In this document: in pieces, positions 43,943-52,756 of the stretch
Layout: each line of letters opens with the position of its first letter
Numbering within the stretch: the stretch's first letter is position 1
Source of the DNA: Streptomyces fumanus
Lineage (GTDB): Bacteria; Actinomycetota; Actinomycetes; Streptomycetales; Streptomycetaceae
Length of the DNA stretch: 64,000 nucleotides
Assembly: GCF_014655295.1 (NCBI RefSeq)
Contig: NZ_BNBI01000018.1
Coordinates: forward strand, 1 to 64,000
Direction of reading: 5' to 3'
The notes under the pieces: generated by a model
What the model was told of the DNA's origin: nothing
The model's database searches: none
Seen by the model: the letters and a program-made list of their open reading frames with translations, nothing else
Position numbers and translations under genes: made by a program

Positions 43943-44422
43943 GTGGCCAGGGGACAGGAGCGGGCGGCACCGGACGCCGTGCCGACACGGATCGGGCAGG
44001 TCGTCATGCTGCACCACGCGGGCGACCGCGAGGAGGCCCGGCAGCGCTACCTGGGCCTGTGGACGGAGCTCGGCGAGCACGGCGACCCGCTGCACCGCTG
44101 CACCCTGGCCCACTACCTGGCCGACACCCAGGACGACCCGGCGGACGAACTGGCCTGGGACCTGCGGGCCCTGTCGGCCGCGGAGGAACTGCGGGAGGAC
44201 GGCTCGCCCGGCCACCGGGGCGCCCGCGCCGCCCGCGCCCTCTACCCCGCGCTGCACCTGAACCTCGCCGCCGACTACGACCGGCTCGGCCACCGCGAGG
44301 CGGCCCGTCTCCATCTGCGGCGGGCCCGGCGGGCGGCCGACGCCCTCGGCGACGACGACCACACCGCGGGCGTGCGCGCCGCCATCGGCCGTCTGGAACG
44401 ACGGCTGGACGGCCCGCGCTGA
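43943..44422 (+). CDS. Tetratricopeptide-like protein
   Basis: 159 residues, mostly helical and Ala/Arg/Leu-rich, with TPR-like helices (QVVMLHHAGDREEARQRYLG at 19-38; LHLNLAADYDRLGHREAARL about 103-122). Members are common Streptomyces proteins of unknown role, likely protein-binding. GGAGG upstream of the GTG. A hairpin GTCGGC-AACA-GCCGAC (43909-43924) sits in its leader. Confidence 0.75.
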   Translation: MARGQERAAPDAVPTRIGQVVMLHHAGDREEARQRYLGLWTELGEHGDPLHRCTLAHYLADTQDDPADELAWDLRALSAAEELREDGSPGHRGARAARALYPALHLNLAADYDRLGHREAARLHLRRARRAADALGDDDHTAGVRAAIGRLERRLDGPR

Positions 44423-44438
44423 CTGACCGGGGGCCGGC

Positions 44439-44951
44439 TCAGCGGCCGTAGGTGCGTTCGCAGACGGTCGCCTCGGGGCTGTCCGGCCGCCAGCCCCCGT
44501 ACCTGCGGCCCAGACCGCACAGGTCCGCGCCGCCGAGGACGAGCCCGGGGAGGGACGCCGTGGCGCGGGGGAGCCCGCCGTCCGGTCGGCGCGGCGGTCC
44601 GGCGTCCGGTTCGCGCGGCGCGGGCCGCACGGGCGCGGGTCGGGTCTCCGGCCGGGCGGCGGGCCGCTCCGGGGGCGGCGGGGTGGCCGGCGGGGGTGTG
44701 CGACGCGGCTCCTCGGGGGCGCGGTCCGGCCGCCGCGAGGGACCGATCAGCTCCAGTGCCTCCCGGGCCGGGGCCTGCACCACCCGGGGCCGCGCCGGGC
44801 CGTCGGGCCGGGGCACGGACGGCTCGGCGCCGGTCGCCGCCGGGGCCGGCGCGGGCGGGCGCTGGACCGTGGTGCAGCCACCGAGGGCCGAGACGGCCAC
44901 GGTGACCAGGAGCGTTGCGGTGGTCGTCGTCGTTCGAAGCACGCGCGCCAC
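44439..44951 (-). CDS. Proline-rich putative lipoprotein
   Basis: 170 residues. From GTG 44951: a short basic start, hydrophobic segment ALLVTVAVSALGGC-like with a lipobox-type GGC near residue 28, then a low-complexity Pro/Arg/Ala region and a C-terminal part LPGLVLGGADLCGLGRRYGG with two Cys. It is probably exposed on the cell surface. In-frame upstream extension lacks coding logic. Function unknown; convergent to the TPR gene. Confidence 0.65.
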   Translation of the reverse strand: MARVLRTTTTTATLLVTVAVSALGGCTTVQRPPAPAPAATGAEPSVPRPDGPARPRVVQAPAREALELIGPSRRPDRAPEEPRRTPPPATPPPPERPAARPETRPAPVRPAPREPDAGPPRRPDGGLPRATASLPGLVLGGADLCGLGRRYGGWRPDSPEATVCERTYGR

Positions 44952-45184
44952 TCTGCTGTCCCCGGGGCACCGCGCGGGGACGGACGAGCGGAGGTTGCTC
45001 CCGACGGGTGAATCCCGACCTCGTACGGGGGGTCCGGCGGGGTCCGGGCTGACGCGGGCGGGCGCCCTGGCCGCACGGGGGCGGTGTCCCGGCCGACGCC
45101 CGCGGTGCCGGACCGGCGGTGGCCCCATCCAGCGGTCACCGTATGCTGCCGATCACACCCAGGTCGAAGGCTAGGAGAACCCCC

Positions 45185-46090
45185 GTGAAGGTCGGCTGCA
45201 TCGGACTCGGCGACATCGCGCAGAAGGCTTACCTCCCGGTCCTCGCCCTCCAGCCCGGCATCGACCTGCACCTGCAGACCCGTACCCCCGCGACCCTCAC
45301 CCGCGTCGCCGACACCCTCCGCCTCCCGGCGGACCGGCGCCACGCCGACCTGGACTCCCTGCTCGCCCAGGACCTGGACGCCGCCTTCGTGCACGCCCCG
45401 ACCGCCGTCCACCCGGAGATCGTGACCGCACTGCTGCGCGCGGGCGTGCCCACCTACGTCGACAAGCCCCTCGCCTACGAACTCGCCGACTCCGAGCGCC
45501 TGGTGCGGCTCGCCGAGGAACGGGGCGTGAGCCTCGCCGTCGGCTTCAACCGCCGCCACGCCCCCGGCTACGCGCAGTGCGCCGAGCACCCCCGCGAGCT
45601 GATCCTGATGCAGAAGAACCGCATAGGGCTGCCCGAGGAACCCCGCACGATGATCCTCGACGACTTCATCCACGTCGTGGACACCCTGCGCTTCCTGGTG
45701 CCCGGCCCGGTCGACGACATCACCGTGCGCGCCCGTGTCCAGGACGGCCTGCTGCACCACGTGGTCCTGCAGTTGGCCGGGGACGGCTTCACCGCGCTCG
45801 GCGTGATGAACCGGCTCAGCGGCTCGGCCGAGGAGATCCTGGAGGTCTCCGGGCAGGACACCAAGCGGCAGGTGGTCAACCTCGCCGAGGTGGTCGACCA
45901 CAAGGGCCAGCCGACCGTCAGACGGCGCGGCGACTGGGTGCCGGTGGCCCGCCAGCGCGGCATCGAGCAGGCGGTCCTCGCCTTCCTCGACGCGGTCCGC
46001 GCGGGCACGCCGCTCAGCGCCCGGGACGCGCTGGAGACCCATGAGCTGTGCGAGCGGGTGGTACGCGCCGTGCAGGAGCGTGCCGCCTGA
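45185..46090 (+). CDS. Gfo/Idh/MocA-family oxidoreductase
   Basis: 301 residues: Rossmann motif GCIGLGDIAQ (4-13), the family lysine in YVDKPLA (about 96), and the C-terminal alpha/beta domain with DDFIHVVDTLRFLV. These NAD(P)-dependent enzymes act on sugars or inositols. AGGAGA precedes the GTG. Its last 77 nt overlap the end of the convergent lnt gene, an unusually large overlap. Confidence 0.9.
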   Translation: MKVGCIGLGDIAQKAYLPVLALQPGIDLHLQTRTPATLTRVADTLRLPADRRHADLDSLLAQDLDAAFVHAPTAVHPEIVTALLRAGVPTYVDKPLAYELADSERLVRLAEERGVSLAVGFNRRHAPGYAQCAEHPRELILMQKNRIGLPEEPRTMILDDFIHVVDTLRFLVPGPVDDITVRARVQDGLLHHVVLQLAGDGFTALGVMNRLSGSAEEILEVSGQDTKRQVVNLAEVVDHKGQPTVRRRGDWVPVARQRGIEQAVLAFLDAVRAGTPLSARDALETHELCERVVRAVQERAA

Positions 46091-47579
46091 ACCGCAGGGC
46101 CCGTACGCCCTCGGCGGCGGCCCACACCACCAGCACCAGCAGCGCGGCGTGCACCGTCCAGTCGCCGAACCGGACGTACGGCGTGCTGCCGTGCGCGAGC
46201 GGCACGTCGTACACCCGGGCCGTGCTCGCGTCGGTGCCGAGCCGGGGCCCGATCCGGGTGCCGTCCGCGGCGTAACCGGCGGAGACCCCGGTCAGCGTGG
46301 CGTGGATCATGGGGCGGCCGGTCTCGGCGGCGCGCAGCGCGGCCAGCGAGGCGTGCTGCGCGGGTGCCCAGCTCCCCTGGAACGTGGAGGTCGCGGACTG
46401 GCCGACCAGGACATCGGCGCCGTCCTGGGCGAGGTGCCGGGTCAGATCGGGGAACGCGGTCTCGAAGCACACCATCGGGCCGATCCGGAGCCCGTCCCCG
46501 ACGTCCATCACCACCTGCCGCGAGCCGCGCCGCCGGTCCTCACCGGCCGCCTTGCCGACGGAGGTGGCCCAGCCGAGCAGCGAACGGGCCGGGACGTACT
46601 CGCCGAACGGGACGAGCCGCATCTTGTCGTAGCGGTCGCCGGTCGGTCCGGCCGGGCCGACGAGCACCGAACTCTTGTAGATGCCGGGCCGGTCCGAGCG
46701 CCGCGCGTCCACGTTGACCAGGAGGTCCGCGCCGGTCTCCCGGGACAGCGCGGCGAGCCGGCGGGCCAGGTCGGGCCGGTCGGCCAGGTCGAAGCCGACG
46801 CTGCTCTCGCCCCAGACGACCAGGTCGACGCCGTGCCCGGCGAGCCGGCGGGTGAGCTGTTCCTCACGGTCGAAGCGGCGGTCCGGGCCGGCGATCACAC
46901 CGGGCTGCACCACGGCGACCGCCACCGTGCCGCCGGTGTCCGGGCGGGGCGCCCACACCCAGGCCGCCGAGGTCACGGCGGCGGTGGCGACCAGCCCGGC
47001 CAGGGCGGGCGTGCGGGCCCGGCGGACGGCGACCAGGACGGCGACGGCGGTGTTGACGGCGACGACCAGGAAGCTGAGCAGCCACACCCCGCCCACCGAG
47101 GCCAGTTGCAGCGCGGGCGCCACCTGCCACTGGCTCGCGCCGAGCATCCCCCAGGGGCCGCCGAGGCCCTGCCAGGACCGGACCAGTTCGATCGCCAGCC
47201 AGCCGGAGGGCACCACCACCAGGCCCGCCGCCACCCGGCGCGGCGCCGCCGCCGGGCCCAGCATCCGCAGCACGAGCCGGCCCCACGGCGCCCACAGCGC
47301 GCCCAGCAGCGCGGCGATGACGAAGGTGAAGACGTGCAGGCTGGGCAGCAGCCAGTGGTGCATGGCGAGCATGAACCCGAAACCGCCGCACCAGCCGTCG
47401 TACACCGCCCGCCGCCCGGTCGGCGCGGACCGCAGCAGCAGCAGCCAGGGCACCAGGGCCAGGCCGGCGCACCACCACAGCGCCGGAGCAGGGAAGGCGA
47501 GCACCGGCAGGGCGCCGGCGAGCGCGGCGGCGAGGGAACGGCGCCAGGGGGAGGCGAGCCAGTGGCCGAGCGTCTTCAT
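46014..47579 (-). CDS. lnt: Apolipoprotein N-acyltransferase
   Basis: 521 residues: six or so N-terminal membrane helices (residues 10-215), a carbon-nitrogen hydrolase domain (about 220-470) and a final membrane helix. The catalytic triad is E258 in VVWGESSVG, K319 in RYDKMRLVPFGEY and C371 in PMVCFETAF. It adds the third acyl chain to lipoproteins, of which several are encoded nearby. ATG with no ribosome site; TAGGGA lies six bases upstream, suggesting a leaderless or near-leaderless start. Confidence 0.94.
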   Translation of the reverse strand: MKTLGHWLASPWRRSLAAALAGALPVLAFPAPALWWCAGLALVPWLLLLRSAPTGRRAVYDGWCGGFGFMLAMHHWLLPSLHVFTFVIAALLGALWAPWGRLVLRMLGPAAAPRRVAAGLVVVPSGWLAIELVRSWQGLGGPWGMLGASQWQVAPALQLASVGGVWLLSFLVVAVNTAVAVLVAVRRARTPALAGLVATAAVTSAAWVWAPRPDTGGTVAVAVVQPGVIAGPDRRFDREEQLTRRLAGHGVDLVVWGESSVGFDLADRPDLARRLAALSRETGADLLVNVDARRSDRPGIYKSSVLVGPAGPTGDRYDKMRLVPFGEYVPARSLLGWATSVGKAAGEDRRRGSRQVVMDVGDGLRIGPMVCFETAFPDLTRHLAQDGADVLVGQSATSTFQGSWAPAQHASLAALRAAETGRPMIHATLTGVSAGYAADGTRIGPRLGTDASTARVYDVPLAHGSTPYVRFGDWTVHAALLVLVVWAAAEGVRALRFRRHAPARRVPPARTAHGSPARPGR

Positions 47580-47687
47580 GGCGCGTCCCTACCCCGTGGA
47601 ACCCCGCGTGTGCGCCATGCCGATGATCGGATCAGCCGGACGGGAGCGGAGCGCGGGGGTATGCGCCGGGACCACCCCGGCCTAGGA

Positions 47688-47711
47688 TGATCGATGATCG
47701 ATGATCGATCA
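47688..47711. promoter_or_regulatory. TGATCGA triple repeat, candidate operator before the SDR gene
   Basis: TGATCGA occurs three times head to tail (47688, 47695, 47702), ending in the perfect palindrome TGATCGATCA (47702-47711). TAGGAT at 47683-47688 could be the -10. The related GATCGATCAA also occurs before the PadR gene. Confidence 0.45.
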
Positions 47712-47735
47712 AAGCGGCTCGTTCTGGAGGTACTC

Positions 47736-48476
47736 ATGGCACGTCCCCTCACGGTGGTCACCGGCGGCAGCCGGGGAATCGGCGCGGCGACCTGTCTGCG
47801 CCTGGCGGCGGACGGCCATGACGTGGTCGTGGGGTACGTCCGGGACGCGACGGCCGCGGAGTCGGTCGCGGCCGGCGTCCGGGAGGCCGGCGGGCGGGCC
47901 CTCACCGTGCGGGTGGACACCTCGGTGGAGGAGGACGTCGAGCGCCTCTTCGACCTGGCCGAGGACCGGCTCGGCCCGGTGACCGGCCTGGTGAACAACG
48001 CGGCGGTCACCGGCCCGCTCGGCCGCCTCGCCGACGCCGATACCGCCGACCTGCGCCGGGTCCTGGACGTCAACCTGCTCGGCACGCTGCTGTGCGCGCG
48101 CCGCGCCGCCCGGCTGATGACGCCCCGGGGCAGCGGTGCCATCGTCAACGTCTCCTCGGGCGCGGCGACCCTCGGCAGCCCCGGGGAGTACGTGCACTAC
48201 GCGGCGAGCAAGGCGGGCGTCGACGCGCTGACGGTGGGCCTGTCCAAGGAGTTGGGCCCGGACGGCATCCGGGTCAACGCGGTCGCCCCCGGACTGGTGG
48301 AGACCGAGATGCACACCGCGATGGGCGACCCCGACCGGCCCCGCCGGATGGCCCCGGGCATTCCGCTGCGCCGGTCCGCGCGGCCGGAGGAGATCGCCGC
48401 CGCCATCGCCTGGCTGCTGTCACCGGACGCCTCGTACACCACGGGCACGGTCCTGCGGGTGGCGGGCGGCCGCTGA
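47736..48476 (+). CDS. Short-chain dehydrogenase
   Basis: 246 residues, classical SDR: TGGSRGIG (9-16), NNAAVTG (88-94), S140/S141, Y155 and K159. TGGAGG at 47725-47730 selects ATG 47736; an in-frame ATG at 47694 lies inside the repeated operator. Substrate unknown. It is not part of an operon. Confidence 0.9.
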   Translation: MARPLTVVTGGSRGIGAATCLRLAADGHDVVVGYVRDATAAESVAAGVREAGGRALTVRVDTSVEEDVERLFDLAEDRLGPVTGLVNNAAVTGPLGRLADADTADLRRVLDVNLLGTLLCARRAARLMTPRGSGAIVNVSSGAATLGSPGEYVHYAASKAGVDALTVGLSKELGPDGIRVNAVAPGLVETEMHTAMGDPDRPRRMAPGIPLRRSARPEEIAAAIAWLLSPDASYTTGTVLRVAGGR

Positions 48477-48485
48477 ACCGGCCGG

Positions 48486-48668
48486 TCAGGCCGCCTCGAT
48501 CACCTCACCGCGGATCGCGGCGGCCCACTGCACCACCAGCGACTCGTACTCCGCGCGTTCCTGGGCCGAGAGGGAGCCGGCGCCCGCGCGCCGCCACAGC
48601 GCACGGATCCGCTCGTTCAGCTCGGCGGCGGAGCGCACGGAACCAGGGACCGGGAATTCGGGGGACAT
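48486..48668 (-). CDS. Small conserved hypothetical protein
   Basis: 60 residues: MSPEFPVPGSVRSAAELNER, then a helical stretch IRALWRRAGAGSLSAQERAE and LVVQWAAAIRG. Typical of a small Streptomyces family of unknown role. TAGGCT seven bases before the ATG shows a leaderless start. Ends ten bases after the convergent SDR gene. Confidence 0.75.
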   Translation of the reverse strand: MSPEFPVPGSVRSAAELNERIRALWRRAGAGSLSAQERAEYESLVVQWAAAIRGEVIEAA

Positions 48669-48815
48669 GCGGACAAGCCTAGGGCCGCCCACTGACAGTC
48701 CGCTACCGGACGGCTACGCAGCCGCATCGGCACGCCTCCTCGGCCTCGCGGCACGCCGGAAACCCCGGCAACAGGTCTTCCCGTCCTCCGGGGAGGCGCC
48801 CGCCCCGCCCGCCGG

Positions 48816-49691
48816 TCAGTGCGCCGGTTCGCCGGCGTCGGGGCTGAGGGCTCCCACGCTGACCAGCACGATGATCACGATGCCGAGGATCACGCGGTAG
48901 TAGACGAACGGCATGAAGCTCTTGGTGGAGATGAACTTCATGAACCAGGCGATGACGGCGTATCCGACGGCGAACGCGATGACCGTCGCGAAGATCGTCG
49001 GGCCCCAGGAGACGTGGTCGCTGCCGACCGCGTCCTTCAGTTCGAACAGGCCCGAGGCGAGCACGGCGGGGATGGCGAGCAGGAAGGAGTAGCGGGCCGC
49101 GGCCTCGCGCCGGTAGCCCATGAACAGGCCGCCGCTGATGGTCGCGCCGGAGCGGGAGACGCCGGGGATCAGGGCCGCCGCCTGGCAGATGCCGTAGATC
49201 AGGCCGTCCCGGACGCCGATGTCCTTCAGTTCCTTGCGCTGCTTGGCCGCGCGGTGCCGGCCGCCGCTCTCGTCGCGGGCCGCCAGCCGGTCGGCGATGC
49301 CGATGACCACGCCGACGACCACGAGCATGGTCGCGGTCACCCGAAGGTCGCGGAACGGGCCCTCGATCTGGTCCTTCAGCGTCACGCCGAGCACGCCGAT
49401 CGGGATCGAGCCGACGATGACCAGCCAGCCCATGCGCGCGTCGGGGTCGCCGCGCATCTCCTTGTTCACCAGCGAACGGGTCCACGCCGAGATGATCCGC
49501 CCGATGTCCTTGCGGAAGTAGATCAGCACGGCGGCCTCCGTGCCGATCTGGGTGATCGCCGTGAAGGCGGCTCCCGGGTCGTGCCAGCCGGAGAACGCCG
49601 CGGTCAGCCGCAGGTGCGCGCTGGAGGAGACGGGGAGGAACTCGGTCAGCCCCTGGACGAGTCCGAGGACGAGGGATTCAAACCAAGACAT
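48816..49691 (-). CDS. uppP: Undecaprenyl-diphosphate phosphatase
   Basis: 291 residues, polytopic membrane protein (BacA family). The catalytic region contains E17 and the PVSSSAH (20-26) stretch in QGLTEFLPVSSSAH, and the second motif PGVSRSGATISGG (about 172-184). It recycles the lipid carrier for cell-wall synthesis and gives mild bacitracin resistance. Ordinary length. Confidence 0.95.
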   Translation of the reverse strand: MSWFESLVLGLVQGLTEFLPVSSSAHLRLTAAFSGWHDPGAAFTAITQIGTEAAVLIYFRKDIGRIISAWTRSLVNKEMRGDPDARMGWLVIVGSIPIGVLGVTLKDQIEGPFRDLRVTATMLVVVGVVIGIADRLAARDESGGRHRAAKQRKELKDIGVRDGLIYGICQAAALIPGVSRSGATISGGLFMGYRREAAARYSFLLAIPAVLASGLFELKDAVGSDHVSWGPTIFATVIAFAVGYAVIAWFMKFISTKSFMPFVYYRVILGIVIIVLVSVGALSPDAGEPAH

Positions 49692-49832
49692 GGAGTTACG
49701 GAGTCCAAGTGCCGATCACGAACGGTCGATGGTCGAGGGACACACCGAACCGACGCGTACGGTGATCAGGATCGGGCGTGTCGAGGGGCAGCGTAGCGCC
49801 CCCGGGTGACGGGCCCGGCACAGGGTGGCCGG

Positions 49833-50306
49833 TCAGGCGACCGACGGCCCGGAGAGGGTCCAGCCGGGGGTCTGCGGGTGGGAGGTCAGGTCCTCGTGGC
49901 GGACCGGGGCGCCGCACGCGCGGCAGGTGACCTCGGGGACCAGTTCGTGGCCGCAGACGTGCTCGATCACCATCGGCCGGTCGTCGTCGCCGCGCAGATG
50001 GCGGTCGCCCCACGCCATCAGCGTGATCAGGACGGGCTCCAGTTCCAGTCCGGCCCGGGTCGGCCGGTACTCGAAGCGCTGGGGCCGCTCGCTGTAGGGC
50101 CGCCGGTCCAGGATCCCGGCGTCGACCAGCCGCCGCAGCCGGGTGGCCAGGACGTCGCGCGGGGCGCCGGTGTTGCGGACGAGCTGGTCGAAGCGGCCGT
50201 TGCCGAGGCAGACCTCGCGCAGGATCAGCAGGGAGTACTTCTCGCCGACGAGCGCCAGCGCGTCGGCGATGGAGCAGGGGCGGGCGTTCTTGGGGGCGGC
50301 GGCCAT
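49833..50306 (-). CDS. HxlR-family transcriptional regulator
   Basis: 157 residues. HxlR winged helix at about 10-105 (CSIADALALVGEKYSLLILR with the sensor Cys near residue 11, FDQLVRNTGAPRDVLATRLR, RFEYRPTRAGLEL), then an unusual C-terminal CGHELVPEVTCRACG element that may bind zinc. TAGACT six bases before the ATG fits a leaderless transcript. It is divergent from the thiolase gene, its probable target. Confidence 0.88.
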   Translation of the reverse strand: MAAAPKNARPCSIADALALVGEKYSLLILREVCLGNGRFDQLVRNTGAPRDVLATRLRRLVDAGILDRRPYSERPQRFEYRPTRAGLELEPVLITLMAWGDRHLRGDDDRPMVIEHVCGHELVPEVTCRACGAPVRHEDLTSHPQTPGWTLSGPSVA

Positions 50307-50349
50307 GCCGCCAGTCTAGGGGAGGGTCCGGTTTTCAAACTTTCCTGGC

Positions 50350-50372
50350 GTTGGACGGTTAGTTTTTCCAAC
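50350..50372. promoter_or_regulatory. Inverted repeat between HxlR and thiolase genes
   Basis: GTTGGA (50350-50355) and TCCAAC (50367-50372) with an A/T-rich centre, in an AT-rich patch that also contains TTTTCAAACTTTC and GAGTTTGGATTTC. A plausible HxlR operator. Confidence 0.4.
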
Positions 50373-50460
50373 CTACCGGGCTACTGTGAGTTTGGATTTC
50401 CTACCCACTGGTAGCCGCTCGTCGGCCGCCGGCCGGCAGCCCGCATCGGAGGCCCGCACC

Positions 50461-51630
50461 ATGCCTGACGCCGTCATCGTCGAAGCCGTCCGCACCCCCG
50501 TCGGCCGGGGCAAGCCCCACGGCGCCCTCGCCCACGTCCACCCCGTCGAACTCCTCGCCCACACCCTGCGCGCCGTCGTCGAACGCTCCGGCGTCGACCC
50601 GGCGCTCGTCGACGACGTCATCGGCGGCACCGTCGACCAGGTCGGCGAGCAGGCCGCCAACATCACCCGGTACGCCGCCCTGTCCGCGGGCTTGCCCGAG
50701 TCGGTCCCGGCGACCACCGTCGACCGCCAGTGCGGCTCCTCCCAGCAGGCCGTGCACTTCGCCGCCCAGGGCGTGCTGGCCGGCGCCTACGACCTGGTGG
50801 TCGCCTGCGGGGTCGAGTCGATGAGCCGGGTGCCGATGGGCTCCAACGTGCTGCCCGGCACCGACCCGTTCGGCCCCGGCATCGCCGCCCGCTACCCGGA
50901 GGGGCTCGTTCCGCAGGGCATCGCGGCCGAGCTGATCGCCGCCAAGTGGTCCATCGGCCGGGAGCGGATGGACGAGTTCGCCGCCGCCTCGCACCACAAG
51001 GCCGCCGCGGCCTGGCAGCAGGGCCTCTTCGACGCCGAGACCGCCCCCCTGGACGGCGTCTCCCGCGACGAGGGCGTACGGCCCGGCACCAGCACCGAGG
51101 TCCTGGCCGGCCTGCGCCCCGCCTACCACGACCCGGTCTACGCCGAACGGTTCCCGCAGATCGAGTGGAACATCACCGCCGGCAACGCCAGCCAGATCAA
51201 CGACGGCGCCTCCGCCGTGCTGATCGCGTCGGCCGAGACCGCGGCCCGCCTCGGCCTGCGCCCCCTGGCCCGGCTGCACAGCTTCGCCGTCACCGGCTCC
51301 GACCCGCTGCTGATGCTCACCGGCGTCGTCCCGGCCACCGAGAAGGTGCTGCGCCGGGCCTCGCTCACCCTCGACGACATCGACCTGTTCGAGGTCAACG
51401 AGGCGTTCGCCAGCGTGGTGCTGGCCTGGCAGCAGGAGACCGGCGCCGACCTCGCCAAGGTCAACGTGCACGGCGGGGCGATCGCCCTGGGCCACCCGCT
51501 CGGCGCCAGCGGCACCCGGCTGACGACCACCCTGGTGCACGCCATGCGGGAACGCGGCGCCCGCTACGCCCTGCAGACCATGTGCGAGGCGGGCGGCCTC
51601 GCCAACGCGATGATCCTCGAAGCCGTCTGA
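50461..51630 (+). CDS. Acetyl-CoA acetyltransferase / 3-ketoacyl-CoA thiolase
   Basis: 389 residues, complete thiolase. Nucleophile C91 in DRQCGSSQQA, GGAIALGHPLGASG with the active-site His, and C-terminal MCEAGGLANAM with the second Cys. It may work in fatty-acid breakdown or in acetoacetyl-CoA formation. CGGAGG at 50447-50452 supports ATG 50461; an in-frame GTG at 50386 would add 25 unlikely residues. Confidence 0.95.
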   Translation: MPDAVIVEAVRTPVGRGKPHGALAHVHPVELLAHTLRAVVERSGVDPALVDDVIGGTVDQVGEQAANITRYAALSAGLPESVPATTVDRQCGSSQQAVHFAAQGVLAGAYDLVVACGVESMSRVPMGSNVLPGTDPFGPGIAARYPEGLVPQGIAAELIAAKWSIGRERMDEFAAASHHKAAAAWQQGLFDAETAPLDGVSRDEGVRPGTSTEVLAGLRPAYHDPVYAERFPQIEWNITAGNASQINDGASAVLIASAETAARLGLRPLARLHSFAVTGSDPLLMLTGVVPATEKVLRRASLTLDDIDLFEVNEAFASVVLAWQQETGADLAKVNVHGGAIALGHPLGASGTRLTTTLVHAMRERGARYALQTMCEAGGLANAMILEAV

Positions 51631-51637
51631 CGCCCGG

Positions 51638-52390
51638 TCAGCGGGCGCTCAGCCGGTGCCGCTTGCGCCAGGCCACCACCGCGCCCACCAGACCGGGGAC
51701 GGCGATGCAGGCCAGCGCGATCAGGAAGGCCGGCGACGTCGGCGTGGACGCGCGGGCGCCGGCCACCACGTAGGCGGCGGTGTTCGGGACCGACCCGAGC
51801 GCCGTCGCCAGCAGGAACGGCAGCAGGCCCATGCGGGAGACGGCGGCGCAGTAGTTCGCCGCGGCGAACGGCACTCCGGGGAACAGCCGCGCCGCCAGCA
51901 TCGACCGGAAGCCGTGCCGGCTGAGCTGCCCGTCGGCGGCCTTCAGCCACTTCCCGCGCAGCAGCGGGCGCAGCGCCTCCTGGCCCAGTACCCGGCCCAG
52001 GCAGAAGGCGATCCCGGCGCCGAGCACCGTGCCCGCCAGTGCGGAGGCCAGACCGATCCCCGAGCCGAACAGCGCCCCCGCCGCCAGGTTCAGCAGCGGG
52101 CGCGGCACGAACGCGACGGTGCACAGCCCGTAGGCGAGGGCGTACGCCAGGGCCGCCGCGGCTCCGCCGAGCTGGGCCGGCAAGCCGTCGACCAGCAGCT
52201 TCTGCGGCTGGAACAGCAGGACCGCCGAGGCGGCCGAGGCGAGGAGCAGGACGAGCAGGGACAGCCGGGACCACGGCGACAGGACGATCCGCGCCGCACG
52301 GGCGGGGATCGCGGCCGGCGCGGCGGTGCCTGCGGCGGCCCGGGGAGAGGCCGCGGCGGTGCCCCCAGAGCGGGTGGTGGCATCGAGCAT
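51638..52390 (-). CDS. TVP38/TMEM64 (DedA-like) membrane protein
   Basis: 250 residues, five or six transmembrane segments, with the VTT-domain hallmark FVPRPLLNLAAGALFGSGIG and FPGVPFAAANYCAAVS. Ala/Pro-rich cytoplasmic N-terminus. These proteins are linked to lipid scrambling and membrane maintenance. TAGGGT six bases before the ATG: leaderless. Ends seven bases after the convergent thiolase gene. Confidence 0.9.
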   Translation of the reverse strand: MLDATTRSGGTAAASPRAAAGTAAPAAIPARAARIVLSPWSRLSLLVLLLASAASAVLLFQPQKLLVDGLPAQLGGAAAALAYALAYGLCTVAFVPRPLLNLAAGALFGSGIGLASALAGTVLGAGIAFCLGRVLGQEALRPLLRGKWLKAADGQLSRHGFRSMLAARLFPGVPFAAANYCAAVSRMGLLPFLLATALGSVPNTAAYVVAGARASTPTSPAFLIALACIAVPGLVGAVVAWRKRHRLSAR

Positions 52391-52563
52391 TCGGCGACCC
52401 TAACCGACGGACGTGTGTGATCGCCGTATGGTGCGTCTCATGTGCGTCACAGGAACGGGGACTTCGGGCGCCGCGCGGACCGCCCGGCCCGTGCGCGCCG
52501 CCCGGCCCGTGCGGTCCTGAAAATCGTTCGACGCGGCACCGGACGTCGGCGAGGATCGACGTC

Positions 52564-52665
52564 ATGTTCCGGTACGCCTTCCTCCTCGCAGCACCCGCGG
52601 TCGCGGGTGCCGGGAAGGCTGCCGCCACCGCCCTCACGATCGCCGTCGACGGCGCCCGAAGCTGA
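52564..52665 (+). CDS. Candidate 33-residue leader peptide before tuf3
   Basis: ATG 52564 to TGA 52665: starts MFRYAFLLAAPAVAG and ends ALTIAVDGARS; hydrophobic, slightly basic. GAGGAT lies seven bases before the ATG, so it could be read leaderless. It contains a GCACCCGC/GCGGGTGC hairpin, and its stop overlaps the arm of a larger stem-loop. Reality unproven. Confidence 0.3.
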   Translation: MFRYAFLLAAPAVAGAGKAAATALTIAVDGARS

Positions 52666-52706
52666 CCCTCCCCGGATCGTCCGGCGGACCCCGCAGGGGG
52701 AGGGTC
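52664..52706 (+). promoter_or_regulatory. Stem-loop between the leader ORF and tuf3
   Basis: GACCCTCCCC (52664-52673) pairs perfectly with GGGGAGGGTC (52697-52706). It begins at the stop codon of the small ORF and ends 51 bases before the tuf3 start. Terminator or attenuator. Confidence 0.5.
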
Positions 52707-52756
52707 GGCGGGTCACCGGGGTCCCCACCACGCTCACCAGGCTTCGAGGAACCGCC

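Larger units (their letters stand above)
52391..52756. other. 366-bp leader region of tuf3
   Basis: Holds the divergent promoter of the TVP38 gene, a small ORF (52564-52665) and a stem-loop (52664-52706) before tuf3. No other gene was found. Confidence 0.6.

Noticed and set aside
48669..48900. Plus-strand frame 48667-48900 near uppP
   Set aside because: No ribosome site, no conserved features, and it lies opposite the 3' end of uppP and the promoter of the small minus-strand gene.
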